DNA of 64,000 nucleotides from an uncultured Collinsella sp. (GTDB lineage Bacteria; Actinomycetota; Coriobacteriia; Coriobacteriales; Coriobacteriaceae), in NCBI GenBank assembly GCA_900541715.1, contig UQLI01000003.1:18856-82855 (forward strand). The letters run 5' to 3'. The notes beneath the pieces are model-generated. The model was not told the origin of the DNA. It did not search any database and was given only the letters and a program-made list of their open reading frames with translations. The first letter of the stretch is position 1; each line of letters begins with the position of its first letter. The position numbers and the translations under genes were made by a program. Shown here one piece after another: positions 40,439-49,676 of the stretch.

Positions 40439-41572
40439 CTAGCTCGTTTTACCCATCAACGTGATACGGATGCTTGGATGGGTGTACTCGTCAAACTCGT
40501 CCTCGGGATCCGTGTCAAACGAGTAATACGCTTTGACGGGGTCGTCGCTCGTCCTGATGGAGATTCTCTCGTAGAGCGAACCGTTCAAGAAAGCCTGCCT
40601 AAACTCTTCGGGGAGCTTTTGCGGTGCTAGGAGCTCGGGGCTCACGGTCTTGACGTCTGCGGTTTGGACGACAGAGGAAAGCTCGTCAAAGTCGAGCTCG
40701 ATGCGGGCGAGGTTGTCCTCAAGGCTCGCATCGGGGTCGATTTCTGCTACGTAACTCACTTCCTTGAGCGTTCCCTTGTTGTCGAAATCCAGGTACGTAT
40801 AGGTCTTCTGGGTATCGGAGTCGCCGTCGTGCAAGTAGCCGCGGACGTGATAGCCGTAATCTTGATATCGCTCGTAAGGGTCATCGGCAGACACGTACTC
40901 GCATGCGGGCTCTAACGTCTTGCGGGCGATGGCGATCTGCTCGGCCGCGGCCGCGGCGTTCTCCTGCATCTCGGTGTTTCCCTGCGCCAGCTGCGGGATA
41001 TAGGCACCGCATACGATTGCGAGGGGTAGCGCCACAAGCGCGATGATCCACTTTTTTGCACGGGGGATAGGCAAGCCGCAGGCCTCCGCCATGGCCTTTG
41101 CGTTAGCGAAGCTCTCGGTAAGCACGTCTGCTGCGGTGGCAACGGCGCCTACGGCAGCGGCGACTTCTGCCGCGCTGCCCAGATTGCGTGCGGTCTCGTT
41201 GTCGCTGTTCTTGAGTAAGCGCGCGGCGGCCTGCGTACCGACAACGCCTGCGATTTGTGCCGAGCGGTCTTTCTCGGTCTGCTCGACGACGAGTCGGCGC
41301 TGCATTTTCTTCCACTGCTTGCCGCGCATACCAAAGCGTGGCGCGAGCGTGCAGTAGCAGAATATGACGAGCTCGATGGCGGTGAGCACCAGGGCGGTCA
41401 TCATACCCGTCTCTTGGAAGCCTTCGTGATGAAAGACGATGTCGTCAATCATTTCGAAGGGAATGATCAAAAATGGCAGCACGAATGCCATGGCAAGCGC
41501 CGCACCGGCAATCTTGGGGTAGATGCAGTATCGCCGGATGCGCTTGCGTTCTTGTTCGGAAAGTGTAGCCAT
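40439..41572 (-). CDS. uncharacterised membrane protein
   Basis: This 377-residue protein starts ATG 41572 behind AAGGA. Residues about 15-80 form two helices (IAGAALAMAFVLPFLIIPF and TALVLTAIELVIFCYCTLA). Next is an Ala-rich coiled region (about 90-165), a third helix (WIIALVALPLAIVCGAYI), then a soluble outer domain of about 200 residues (YGYHVRGYLHDGD, TYTYLDFDNKGTLKEV). I do not recognise the family. A decayed relative of its FCYCTLAPRFG segment lies in the upstream gap. Confidence 0.6.
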   Translation of the reverse strand: MATLSEQERKRIRRYCIYPKIAGAALAMAFVLPFLIIPFEMIDDIVFHHEGFQETGMMTALVLTAIELVIFCYCTLAPRFGMRGKQWKKMQRRLVVEQTEKDRSAQIAGVVGTQAAARLLKNSDNETARNLGSAAEVAAAVGAVATAADVLTESFANAKAMAEACGLPIPRAKKWIIALVALPLAIVCGAYIPQLAQGNTEMQENAAAAAEQIAIARKTLEPACEYVSADDPYERYQDYGYHVRGYLHDGDSDTQKTYTYLDFDNKGTLKEVSYVAEIDPDASLEDNLARIELDFDELSSVVQTADVKTVSPELLAPQKLPEEFRQAFLNGSLYERISIRTSDDPVKAYYSFDTDPEDEFDEYTHPSIRITLMGKTS

Positions 41573-41639
41573 TGCCGGTCCTTGGTGTCGTGGCGGTCGT
41601 TGCGGCGCGCGGGGCGCGTCAGTCTGGGCTAGCGTTGGA

Positions 41640-41850
41640 TAAGAGCATAGAGCAAGATACTCACCGCAATGAGCAGAAGGCCGATGTCCCCAACCAAGAT
41701 GAGCGCGAGCAAGGATATCTGCGACGTGGTCACGGCGTTTTTGAGCGGCAACTGGAGCGTAGGCCTGCTCTGCAGCTCCTTCACTGTTTACCCTGCATCC
41801 CAAGTGCGGCGCAAGTGAGCAATAGCAAAACTTTGTCACGCGTAAAAGCA
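41640..41850 (-). pseudogene. relic related to the membrane protein gene
   Basis: On the minus strand a frame reads KFCYCSLAPHLGCRVN, close to FCYCTLAPRFGMRGK of the downstream protein, followed by unrelated sequence. It is probably a leftover of a tandem duplicate. The gap 41573-41928 holds nothing else I can support. Confidence 0.35.
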
Positions 41851-41928
41851 AGGAAGTCGCAAGGTCTGGGGCGGGGATGCTGGTATACGCCTCGGATACA
41901 ATCGAAGCCATGCTAGAAAGAGGCTTCG

Positions 41929-44373
41929 ATGATTAAAAAATCGTTCTTTAATCCGTTTTCGTCGCTGCTGCTTGCACTTGCCGGCTTGGCCTTTTTGGTC
42001 GACGTCGTACCGCAGGCGCAAGGCCAGACAGGAGTGTTCGCACCTGCCGTGCTGTTTTTGATGTGGCTGGTCGGCGGCCTGGTGCGCCTGTTCTACGAAA
42101 ACGAAGCCAAGCGCAGCTTCGACCGGCACATGTTTAAGGCGAACCATGCGGCCGTTTGGAAACGTGTCGACGCTTGCTGGATTCAAGTCGATTCCGACCA
42201 GCTCGTGCCTGGCGATGTGATTCGCCTGTATGCCGGTATGCTCTGCCCGGTCGATGCGGTCCTTGCCAAGGGCGACCACATCCTTGTCTCCGAATCGTCG
42301 CTTACGGGCGAGAGCGGTCAGACCGTCAAGCGAGAAGGGGAGGCCGTCCGTGCTGGAACGACCATCATTGACGGAAAGGCTTCGGCAACCGTTCACGCTC
42401 GCGTTGCCGAGGAGCCGCCCACATCGCCGCGGCGCGCTCGGCTAGGCACGCAGTTTGGCGCTGGTGCCAGGAGCATCTGTGCCGCCCTGGTGAGGTGCAT
42501 GCTCATCGTGCTGCCGTTTGTCATTATGATTCGAGGTTTTGTGCTGGGCGACTGGCCGCAGGCCCTGCTGTTTGCCCTGGGCACGGCCGTTGGCCTGGTC
42601 CCCGAGATGCTGCCAGTCGTCACAAGCGTGTGCCTTTCGGGCAGCGCGCATCGCCTTAAGAACAAACAGGTCATTGTTAAAAACGTTGACGCCATGGAAT
42701 CACTGGGCTCCATGGACGTGGTGTGCGTGGACAAGACGGGCACGCTCACCGAGGACGCCGCGGTGCTCGAGTACTATACCGATATCCTGGGCAACGAAAG
42801 CGAGCAAACGCTCAACCTGGCGTATTTGGAGAGTACGAGCCAGGGGGCGGCCGCCAACCAGCTCAACCGGGCCATTGCCGACGCGTGCGCCGCGCCCGAG
42901 TTGCGTCTCGCCGCCAAAGACCTCGCAGGCGCATTTACCCTGCACGCATCTGATCCTTTCGACCACGTCACCAAGGCTTCGGGTGTTAAGCTCGATGCCA
43001 TGCCTGGGGCGCTTGGTTGCCTGGGGCTGCAGACTCGCCCTGGCAATCACTTGACCATCGTAAAGGGCGAGGTCGAGAGTGTTTGCGCTCGTTGTGCCTG
43101 GGCCAACTTTAAAGGGGAACTCGTCCCCATGGACGCCGCGGGCCGCCAGAGCGCCTATGAGGTTGCCGAGGACATGCGTGCCGACGGCATCAAGGTCCTC
43201 GCCGTTGCCTACAGCACAACGTCTTCGGACTGGGGTGACCTGGTGCTCTGCGGCTTTTTGGGCTTTTTCGATCGGCCCAAGGCAAGCGCTCGCGCCGCCG
43301 TGCGCGCGCTGTCCGACCTTTCCGTTGAGGTGCGCGTGCTTACCGGCGACTCGGCTTCGGTTGCCCGGTCAACCTGTTCGCGCCTGGGCATTCCTGCCGA
43401 TAGCGTTATCACCGGCAGCATGCTCGATGCCATGGAGGAGTCCGAGGCGCTTGTTCGCGTGGGGCGTACTCGTGTGTTTGCCGAGCTCACGCCCGCGCAA
43501 AAGGCTCATGTTGTCAGTCTCATTCGACTCTCTGGCCATACGGTCGGCTATATCGGCGATGGTGTGAACGATGTGCCGGCGCTTACGTCGGCAGATGTCG
43601 GCATCGTTGTGGACTCGGCGGCAGCGGAATCCAAAAAGGTTGCCGATCTGGTACTGCTCGAGCGCGACCTGGGCGTGGTCGCCGAGGGCGTCAGCGAAGG
43701 CAGGACTTCGTTCGCCAACGCTTCCAAGTACATTCGCATCGCGTCGAGTTCCAACTTTGGCAATATCTGCTCGGTTGCCGCCTCGAGTATCTTCCTGCCG
43801 TTTTTGCCGGCAACCGCCGCTCAGCTGCTTTTGCTCAACCTGTGCTATGACGCCACCTGCCTGGCGCTCTCGTGGGATAACGTCGACGATGCGGAGATCG
43901 CCCGTCCCAAGGCATGGTCGGGCAAGGGCCTCGGCAGCTTTATGCTTCACTTTGGCTTCGCGAGTTCGGCGTTTGACATCATCACGTTTGCCATTTTACT
44001 CCTGGGCGTTTGCCCCGCGGTGTGCGGTGGGTCCTTTGTCACGTTGAGTGCTGCGGGCCAGGCGGCCTTTATCGCGACCTTCCAGACCGGATGGTTACTG
44101 GAGTGCGCTTGGACCGAATCGCTCGTGCTCCTCGTCTTGCGAGCGCGGAACGTTCGCGACGGGGACCGGCCGTGTCGTCCGCTCGTGATAATGGTCGCCA
44201 CCATGCTTATCGCCTCGGCCCTTCTCGCGCTGAGTCCTGCCGCGCAACTGCTCGGCCTTGTCACGCTGCCCATGTGGTATCTGGGCATCGTTGCACTGCT
44301 GAGCGTGTTGTATCTTGTTGTTGTTTCGACGATCAAGCGGGTTTACCTGTCCCGCTCGAGCAGTCTGTTCTAG
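41929..44373 (+). CDS. P-type ATPase, Mg-transporting-like (P3B type)
   Basis: This 814-residue protein has the phosphorylation motif CVDKTGTLTED, actuator SSLTGESGQ, hinge GYIGDGVNDVPAL and nucleotide-domain VLTGDSA. The order of its C-terminal helices resembles MgtA. It lacks the longer N-terminal arm of MgtA, and its actuator is short with an insertion (EEPPTSPRRARLG). The second ATPase at 45136 is closer to MgtA proper, so this one may carry another cation. ATG 41929. A lone winged-helix gene follows after nine bases, probably the regulator of one or both pumps. Confidence 0.82.
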   Translation: MIKKSFFNPFSSLLLALAGLAFLVDVVPQAQGQTGVFAPAVLFLMWLVGGLVRLFYENEAKRSFDRHMFKANHAAVWKRVDACWIQVDSDQLVPGDVIRLYAGMLCPVDAVLAKGDHILVSESSLTGESGQTVKREGEAVRAGTTIIDGKASATVHARVAEEPPTSPRRARLGTQFGAGARSICAALVRCMLIVLPFVIMIRGFVLGDWPQALLFALGTAVGLVPEMLPVVTSVCLSGSAHRLKNKQVIVKNVDAMESLGSMDVVCVDKTGTLTEDAAVLEYYTDILGNESEQTLNLAYLESTSQGAAANQLNRAIADACAAPELRLAAKDLAGAFTLHASDPFDHVTKASGVKLDAMPGALGCLGLQTRPGNHLTIVKGEVESVCARCAWANFKGELVPMDAAGRQSAYEVAEDMRADGIKVLAVAYSTTSSDWGDLVLCGFLGFFDRPKASARAAVRALSDLSVEVRVLTGDSASVARSTCSRLGIPADSVITGSMLDAMEESEALVRVGRTRVFAELTPAQKAHVVSLIRLSGHTVGYIGDGVNDVPALTSADVGIVVDSAAAESKKVADLVLLERDLGVVAEGVSEGRTSFANASKYIRIASSSNFGNICSVAASSIFLPFLPATAAQLLLLNLCYDATCLALSWDNVDDAEIARPKAWSGKGLGSFMLHFGFASSAFDIITFAILLLGVCPAVCGGSFVTLSAAGQAAFIATFQTGWLLECAWTESLVLLVLRARNVRDGDRPCRPLVIMVATMLIASALLALSPAAQLLGLVTLPMWYLGIVALLSVLYLVVVSTIKRVYLSRSSSLF

Positions 44374-44382
44374 GGCGGTTCT

Positions 44383-44865
44383 ATGCGTACCAACAGAACC
44401 AACATAGCGATTACGCCGGCAGAGGCCGCCGAGCTCAGCAACGCGCTGTTCTCGTCCGGTAGCGCCGCCGCTCTCGAACTTGCACCCGTGTTTGCCGATA
44501 TCGCATCGGGCGGGCTGACCGCCATAGAACTGACAGTTGCCGGCTCGCAGACAAGTGCCGCTGCGGAGCCCATCGTTATCGGCGATCTTTCCATCGATCT
44601 GGCTTCGCGCACCGTTAAAGTGTCGGGCGCGCCCGTTTCGCTCACGCCCAAAGAATTCGATATCCTGGCCTTTTTGGCGAGCAACCGGGGCACAGTCTTT
44701 AGCAAAGAGGAAATCTATCGCGCTGTATGGCAAGACGAATATCTGCTCGATGACAGTAACATCATGGCCTTTGTCCGCAAGATCCGAAAGAAGATTGAAC
44801 CCGAGCCCGACAATCCCCGGTACCTGCTAACTGTTTGGGGTGTGGGCTATAAAATAGCCGAGTAA
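44383..44865 (+). CDS. winged-helix regulator without receiver domain
   Basis: This 160-residue protein has a C-terminal OmpR/PhoB-type winged helix: VSLTPKEFDILAFLASNRG, KEEIYRAVWQDEYLLDDSNI, FVRKIRKKIEPEP, RYLLTVWGVGYKI. The first about 60 residues are not a receiver; no phospho-Asp is seen (ITPAEAAELSNALFSSG). It starts nine bases after the first P-type ATPase, so they share a transcript. It may respond to cation level without phosphorylation. Confidence 0.8.
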   Translation: MRTNRTNIAITPAEAAELSNALFSSGSAAALELAPVFADIASGGLTAIELTVAGSQTSAAAEPIVIGDLSIDLASRTVKVSGAPVSLTPKEFDILAFLASNRGTVFSKEEIYRAVWQDEYLLDDSNIMAFVRKIRKKIEPEPDNPRYLLTVWGVGYKIAE

Positions 44866-44932
44866 CGCGTTGAATCGTCCGCTTCTATCGACCCCAAAAG
44901 CCACTCTGACAATCCTTGCCAAATCGCAAGAA

Positions 44933-44975
44933 AGCCGCAAGAAACCAGCCATGTGCCCGGTCTTGCGGCTTTTCT
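44933..44975 (+). terminator. intrinsic terminator after the winged-helix gene
   Basis: AGCCGCAAGA (44933-44942) pairs with TCTTGCGGCT (44961-44970), followed by TTTCTATT. Confidence 0.85.
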
Positions 44976-44984
44976 ATTCTAAGG

Positions 44985-45130
44985 ACAGTCGCAGACGCGA
45001 AGGGAAGGTGAGGACCGTGAGCGGCAGTGACAGTACCAGCAAGGCAGGGCGATGTCTGCCGGCGCAGGTCCACCTTAATGGCGGGCGTCGCGGCTAGACG
45101 GCTCTGCATCCGATCGACAGAACGGAGCAA
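44985..45130 (+). promoter_or_regulatory. structured leader of mgtA, type not assigned
   Basis: A -10-like TATTCT (44975-44980) precedes a leader in which AAGGTGAGGACC (45005-45016) pairs with GGTCCACCTT (45067-45076) with a GA bulge. It encloses GGCAG/CTGCC (45043-45060) and a third G/C-rich arm. A 26-codon frame starting GTG 45017 behind GGTGAGG runs through it to 45097. It may be a metal-sensing leader or a leader-peptide switch. It does not match the M-box consensus I know. Confidence 0.4.
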
Positions 45131-45135
45131 GGCAA

Positions 45136-47904
45136 TTGAAGAAGCTGAATATGCGCCATACGCCATCTGCAGTCCAGGCGCAAAACGAACTGATCAGGCA
45201 TCGTGCAGAGGGCCGCATCCAGCATGCGGCAACTATCCCGCTGATGGACGCCATGTCCTGGGTGGGCTCGAACCTGGGTGGTCTGGACCGCGACGAGGTC
45301 GCGCACAGCGAGGCCGATAACGGACGCAACGTGGTCACGCGCGGCAAGAAAAAGTCGCTTGTCCGCAAGCTCGCGGATGCATTCGTCAATCCCTTTACGG
45401 CAATCCTGTTTTTCCTAGCCATTATCTCGGCAACGACGGACATGATATTCCCGGCGTTGTCGATGATGGGCAACACGCCGGAGGACTTTGACCCGCTGAC
45501 GGTGATTATCATCACCACGATGGTGGTTCTTTCGGGCACGCTGCGCTATGTCCAGGAAGCGCGTAGCGGCAATGCGGCCGAAAAGCTGCTCGACATGATC
45601 ACGACCACCGTGACGGTCACCCGCAAGGATGTCCCCAGGACCGAGATTCCCATCGACGACGTGGTGGTCGGCGACATCGTGCATCTGTCCGCCGGTGACA
45701 TGATTCCCGCCGACGTGAGGATTATCGAGGCCAAGGACCTCTTTGTGGGCCAGGCCAGCCTGACGGGCGAGAGCGAGCCGGTCGAGAAGGTCCCCACGAC
45801 CTGCACCGAGTCCGATTCGGCCACGTCGTTCGAGAACATTGCCCTCATGGGCAGCAGCGTGATATCGGGCAGCGCGACGGCGCTCGTCTTTAGCGTGGGC
45901 GAGCAGACCCTGTTTGGTTCCATGGCGTCGAGCCTGTCCGACGACGCTGCGGAGACGAGCTTTTCCAAGGGCGTCAACAGCGTCTCGTGGGTGCTCATCC
46001 GCTTTATGATGGTAATGGTTCCGCTTGTCTTTTTGATCAACGGCGTCACGAAGGGCAATTGGCTCGATGCCGGCCTGTTCGCCATCAGCATTGCCGTGGG
46101 TCTGACGCCCGAGATGCTGCCCATGATCGTTACCACGTGCCTTGCCAAGGGCGCGGTTGCCATGAGTAAAAAGCAGACGATCGTTAAGAACCTCAACTCG
46201 ATTCAAAACTTTGGCGCGATGGACGTGCTGTGCACCGACAAGACCGGCACGCTTACGCAGGACCAGGTGGTGCTGGAGTATCACTGGAACATCGACGGCC
46301 AGGAGGATTCGCGCGTTTTGCGCCACGCCTACCTCAACAGCTATTTCCAGACGGGCTACAAGAATCTGATGGATCTGGCGATCATCAAGTGCACGGAGGA
46401 AGAGGAGCAAAACGACCCGAGTCTCACCGATCTTTCCGAGGCCTACGTGAAGGTCGATGAGGTGCCGTTCGACTTTACGCGCCGTCGCCTCACCACGGTG
46501 GTGCGCGATCGCAGCGGCAAGACCCAGATGGTTACCAAGGGCGCGGTCGAGGAAATGCTGTCGGTGTGCTCGCATGCCGAGATCGACGGCGGCGTTCATG
46601 TGCTGGACGACGAGGTGCGCGAGCGCATTCTGGCGACAGTTTCCGACCTTAATGACGACGGTTTCCGTGTGCTGGCGATTGCTCAAAAGTCCAACCCGTC
46701 ACCCGCCGGTGCCTTTAGCGCCGAGGATGAGCGCGACATGGTCCTAATCGGCTACCTGGCCTTTTTGGATCCGCCCAAAGAGTCGACGGCCGATGCGATC
46801 GAGGCGCTGCGCAATCACGGCGTTGCCACCAAGATCCTGACTGGCGACAACGAGAAGGTTACGCGTACCATCTGCAAACAGGTGGGGCTGCAGGTCAACA
46901 ACATGTTGCTCGGCAGTGACATCGCTGACATGGATGACGCCGAGCTCGCTCGCCGGGCCGAGGATGTGCAGGTCTTCGCCAAGCTCACGCCCGACCAAAA
47001 GTCGCGCGTCGTTTCCGTCCTGCGTGCGAACGGGCATGTGGTGGGCTATATGGGCGACGGTATCAACGACGCCTCAGCCATGAAGTCGTCTGACATCGGC
47101 ATCTCGGTCGACACGGCCGTCGACGTTGCTAAGGAGTCCGCCGACATCATCTTGCTCGAGAAGGATCTGATGGTGCTCGAGGAGGGCATCGTCGAGGGGC
47201 GTAAGACCTACGCCAACATGATCAAGTACATCAAGATGACCGCGAGCTCCAACTTCGGCAACATGTTCAGCGTACTTGCCGCGTCTGCCCTGCTGCCGTT
47301 CTTGCCCATGATGAGCATTCAGCTGATCTTGCTCAATTTGATTTATGACTGCAGCTGCCTGGCGATTCCCTGGGACAACGTGGACGAGGAGTTCCTGCGC
47401 GTGCCACGTGCCTGGGATGCCTCGAGTGTCGGCAGGTTCATGATCTGGATTGGGCCCACCAGCTCCATCTTCGACTTTATGACCTACATCTTTATGTACT
47501 TTGTCTTCTGCCCCCTGTTTGTGAGCCACGGTGTACTGTTCAACGAGCTGGCGAGCGTCTACTCGGGTGCCGCGCTGGAGCAGATGCAGCTGGCCTACAT
47601 CGCGCTGTTCCAGGCTGGTTGGTTCGTCGAATCCATGTGGAGCCAGACTTTGGTTATCCATATGATTCGCACGCCCAAGTTGCCGTTTATCCAGAGTCGT
47701 GCCTCGGCTCCGGTGATGCTGCTCACGATGACCGGCATTGCACTGCTCACGCTGATCCCGTTTAGCCCGCTTGGCCCCACGCTGGGTCTGGGAGCACTGC
47801 CCATCGAGTACTTCTTGTTCCTGATTCCGTGCATCTTGCTGTACATGGCGCTGGCGACGAGCCTTAAGAAGGCCTATGTCAAGCGTTACGGCGAGCTGCT
47901 GTAG
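45136..47904 (+). CDS. mgtA: magnesium-translocating P-type ATPase
   Basis: This 922-residue protein, full length for MgtA, imports Mg using ATP. It has the N-terminal arm (HTPSAVQAQNELI), actuator QASLTGESEPVEK, phosphorylation site CTDKTGTLTQD, nucleotide domain FDFTRRRLTTVV, TGDNEKVTR, hinge GYMGDGINDASAM and the C-terminal IPWDNVDEEF segment. TTG 45136 follows GGAGCAAGG; an ATG five codons later is the alternative. A structured leader precedes it, and a 51-residue membrane protein follows 28 bases downstream, recalling small stabilising partners of MgtA. Confidence 0.93.
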   Translation: MKKLNMRHTPSAVQAQNELIRHRAEGRIQHAATIPLMDAMSWVGSNLGGLDRDEVAHSEADNGRNVVTRGKKKSLVRKLADAFVNPFTAILFFLAIISATTDMIFPALSMMGNTPEDFDPLTVIIITTMVVLSGTLRYVQEARSGNAAEKLLDMITTTVTVTRKDVPRTEIPIDDVVVGDIVHLSAGDMIPADVRIIEAKDLFVGQASLTGESEPVEKVPTTCTESDSATSFENIALMGSSVISGSATALVFSVGEQTLFGSMASSLSDDAAETSFSKGVNSVSWVLIRFMMVMVPLVFLINGVTKGNWLDAGLFAISIAVGLTPEMLPMIVTTCLAKGAVAMSKKQTIVKNLNSIQNFGAMDVLCTDKTGTLTQDQVVLEYHWNIDGQEDSRVLRHAYLNSYFQTGYKNLMDLAIIKCTEEEEQNDPSLTDLSEAYVKVDEVPFDFTRRRLTTVVRDRSGKTQMVTKGAVEEMLSVCSHAEIDGGVHVLDDEVRERILATVSDLNDDGFRVLAIAQKSNPSPAGAFSAEDERDMVLIGYLAFLDPPKESTADAIEALRNHGVATKILTGDNEKVTRTICKQVGLQVNNMLLGSDIADMDDAELARRAEDVQVFAKLTPDQKSRVVSVLRANGHVVGYMGDGINDASAMKSSDIGISVDTAVDVAKESADIILLEKDLMVLEEGIVEGRKTYANMIKYIKMTASSNFGNMFSVLAASALLPFLPMMSIQLILLNLIYDCSCLAIPWDNVDEEFLRVPRAWDASSVGRFMIWIGPTSSIFDFMTYIFMYFVFCPLFVSHGVLFNELASVYSGAALEQMQLAYIALFQAGWFVESMWSQTLVIHMIRTPKLPFIQSRASAPVMLLTMTGIALLTLIPFSPLGPTLGLGALPIEYFLFLIPCILLYMALATSLKKAYVKRYGELL

Positions 47905-47932
47905 TGACTTCGATGTAGAGAGGAGCGTTTAC

Positions 47933-48088
47933 ATGAACTGGGCTCAGATTTGGATCGATTTGTTTGGGACTACGGAGTGGCTTGGGCTCAACATGGGCTT
48001 TTGGGTGGCCAATGGTGTTGTCCTGGTGATTGTCATCATTATGAACGTCATCTTTTGGAGCATGAAGCCGCTGCCCAAGGACGAATAA
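47933..48088 (+). CDS. small membrane protein encoded after mgtA
   Basis: This 51-residue protein starts MNWAQIWIDLFGTTEWLG, then one membrane helix (NGVVLVIVIIMNVIFW) and a short basic-acidic tail. AGGAG lies nine bases before ATG 47933. It follows mgtA by 28 bases and is likely co-expressed. Small peptides such as MgtS and MgtR modulate MgtA or MgtC elsewhere, so a similar role is plausible but unproven. Confidence 0.7.
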   Translation: MNWAQIWIDLFGTTEWLGLNMGFWVANGVVLVIVIIMNVIFWSMKPLPKDE

Positions 48089-48143
48089 CATGCATGGGAT
48101 TGCCTGCGCCGCTGTGCCAAAATAAACACTCGAATGATGTACA

Positions 48144-48176
48144 AATGTGACAAAGGGACGGTCCCTTTGTCACATT
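48144..48176. repeat. dispersed palindrome family 1, copy 3
   Basis: AATGTGACAAAGGGAC and its complement around a two-base centre, same as the copy at 36921. It is placed between the small membrane protein and the dus gene. Confidence 0.8.
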
Positions 48177-48189
48177 GATTTGAAAGTTG

Positions 48190-49149
48190 ATGTTGATGAT
48201 TCTATCGCTGGCCCCCATGGAGGGGATTACCGGGCATGTGTTCCGCCGCGTGCATGCAGAATGCTTTGGTGCGCTCGACTGCTACTACACGCCGTTTTTG
48301 CCGCCGCCGCGGGTGGGCAATCGCTTTGGCGGCAAGGCGTTTAAGGAGGTCGATCCTGCCAATAACCAGGGGCTTAACGTGGTGCCTCAGCTCATGTCCA
48401 AGAACGCGGATGAGTTTGTGTGGGCGGCACAGGTGCTCGCCGACATGGGATACCACGAGGTCAACCTCAACTTGGGATGTCCCTCGGGAACAGTCGTTGC
48501 CAAGGGCAAGGGTTCGGGTTTCTTGCGCAACCTGGATGAGCTCGAGGTGTTTTTGAGCGACGTGTGCGAGCGCTCACCACTGCCGGTGTCGGTAAAGACC
48601 AGGCTGGGGCTTGAGAGCGATGCTGAGTACGAGCGCGTGCTCGATCTCTACTGTCGTATGCCGCTTGCCGAGCTGATCGTGCATCCGCGCGTGCAAAAGG
48701 ATCGCTATACGGGCTCGCCGCGCAAAGAGTATTATGGCGAGACGCTTGAGCGGGCGCCGTTCCCGGTAGCCTATAACGGCGACATTTTTGACCTCGAGGA
48801 CATGGATGCGCTGGTTGCTGCCTATCCCGACACGCGCCATGTAATGCTGGGCCGCGGTCTGCTTGCAAACCCTGCGCTGGCACGCATGGTAAACGGCGGC
48901 CCTGCCGCCACCGTCGCCGAGCTGCAACGTTTCCATGACACGCTGTTCGCGGCCTATGCAGAAGAGATTGGCGGCAACGCGGTCTTTCGCATGAAGGAGT
49001 GGTGGTTCTACGCCAAGTGCGCTTTCGCCGATCCCGCCACCGTCCATAAGATCGTGCGCAAGACCAAGAAGGTCGACGAATACCGCGCCGCCGTCGACCG
49101 CGTCTTCCGCGAGCAACCGCTCGCATCCGCAGCCCGCTTCCGCGGCTAG
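48190..49149 (+). CDS. dus: tRNA-dihydrouridine synthase
   Basis: This 319-residue FMN enzyme reduces uridines in tRNA. It has the start LSLAPMEGITGHVFRRV, NLNLGCPSG, the catalytic Cys there, VKTRLGLES, LIVHPRVQKDRYTG and VAYNGDIF. The C-terminal helical part is short. Start is uncertain: TTG 48187, ATG 48190 and ATG 48196 are in frame and none has a good ribosome site. It stands alone after a palindrome. Confidence 0.9.
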   Translation: MLMILSLAPMEGITGHVFRRVHAECFGALDCYYTPFLPPPRVGNRFGGKAFKEVDPANNQGLNVVPQLMSKNADEFVWAAQVLADMGYHEVNLNLGCPSGTVVAKGKGSGFLRNLDELEVFLSDVCERSPLPVSVKTRLGLESDAEYERVLDLYCRMPLAELIVHPRVQKDRYTGSPRKEYYGETLERAPFPVAYNGDIFDLEDMDALVAAYPDTRHVMLGRGLLANPALARMVNGGPAATVAELQRFHDTLFAAYAEEIGGNAVFRMKEWWFYAKCAFADPATVHKIVRKTKKVDEYRAAVDRVFREQPLASAARFRG

Positions 49150-49155
49150 TTAGAC

Positions 49156-49201
49156 ATCGGGGACGTTCTTTAGCGACTAGGCATTTAAGAACGTCCCCGA
49201 T
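49156..49201. repeat. dispersed palindrome family 2, copy 1
   Basis: ATCGGGGACGTTCTT (49156-49170) pairs with AAGAACGTCCCCGAT (49187-49201). A relative with three arms lies at 56142. Confidence 0.8.
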
Positions 49202-49217
49202 GACTACCCGCAAAAGC

Positions 49218-49272
49218 TGTACACCAGCATCCAAAGATGTCGAAAAATGTCGACTTTGGATGCTGGTGTACA
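49218..49272. repeat. 19-bp perfect inverted repeat before the glutaredoxin gene
   Basis: TGTACACCAGCATCCAAAG (49218-49236) and its exact complement (49254-49272) enclose a 17-base loop holding two ATGTCGA copies. It lies between convergent dus and glutaredoxin genes. It could be a terminator or a small mobile palindrome. Confidence 0.8.
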
Positions 49273-49319
49273 TGTTTGGGTCGTATGGGTTGGGGCCCTG
49301 GACGGACAGAGCGTGCGTA

Positions 49320-49565
49320 CTAGAGCAGGTTTTCCTGCACCCACGCGATGATGTCGCTCGATTCGTAGAGTGGTTTGCCGTCGATGAACAGGCAGGGAAC
49401 CTGGCGTTTTCCGCCGACGGCGATGAGTATCTGTTCGGCATCGGAATCGGTCGAGATATTGCGCTCGGGAATGGTCACGCCGTTATCGGCCAAAAAGTGC
49501 TTGACCTTTAAGCAATACGGGCAGCCGGTCATAACGTACAGCGCGAGCTCGTGATTAGTAGCCAT
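49320..49565 (-). CDS. glutaredoxin family protein
   Basis: This 81-residue protein has the active site TGCPYCLKVK (CxxC), cis-Pro VPCLFIDG and C-terminal ESSDIIAWVQENL. I start at ATG 49565 (GGAGACCT just before). It reduces disulfides using a thiol donor; in actinobacteria similar proteins may use mycothiol or other thiols. Confidence 0.9.
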   Translation of the reverse strand: MATNHELALYVMTGCPYCLKVKHFLADNGVTIPERNISTDSDAEQILIAVGGKRQVPCLFIDGKPLYESSDIIAWVQENLL

Positions 49566-49676
49566 AGGTCTCCAATCGGTTGAGGTTTTGATTGAAATAC
49601 CCAAAGCCGCCGCGGTCTATGCGCGCGTCAACGAAGACTCGATGGCCTAGACCAGAAACGCCGTGGCTCCGGTGGC

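Noticed and set aside
44985..45130. M-box magnesium riboswitch
   Set aside because: GGTGAGG is present but the following conserved blocks (CTCCT, CTGCTGCCC, CGCCAATGGGT) are not.
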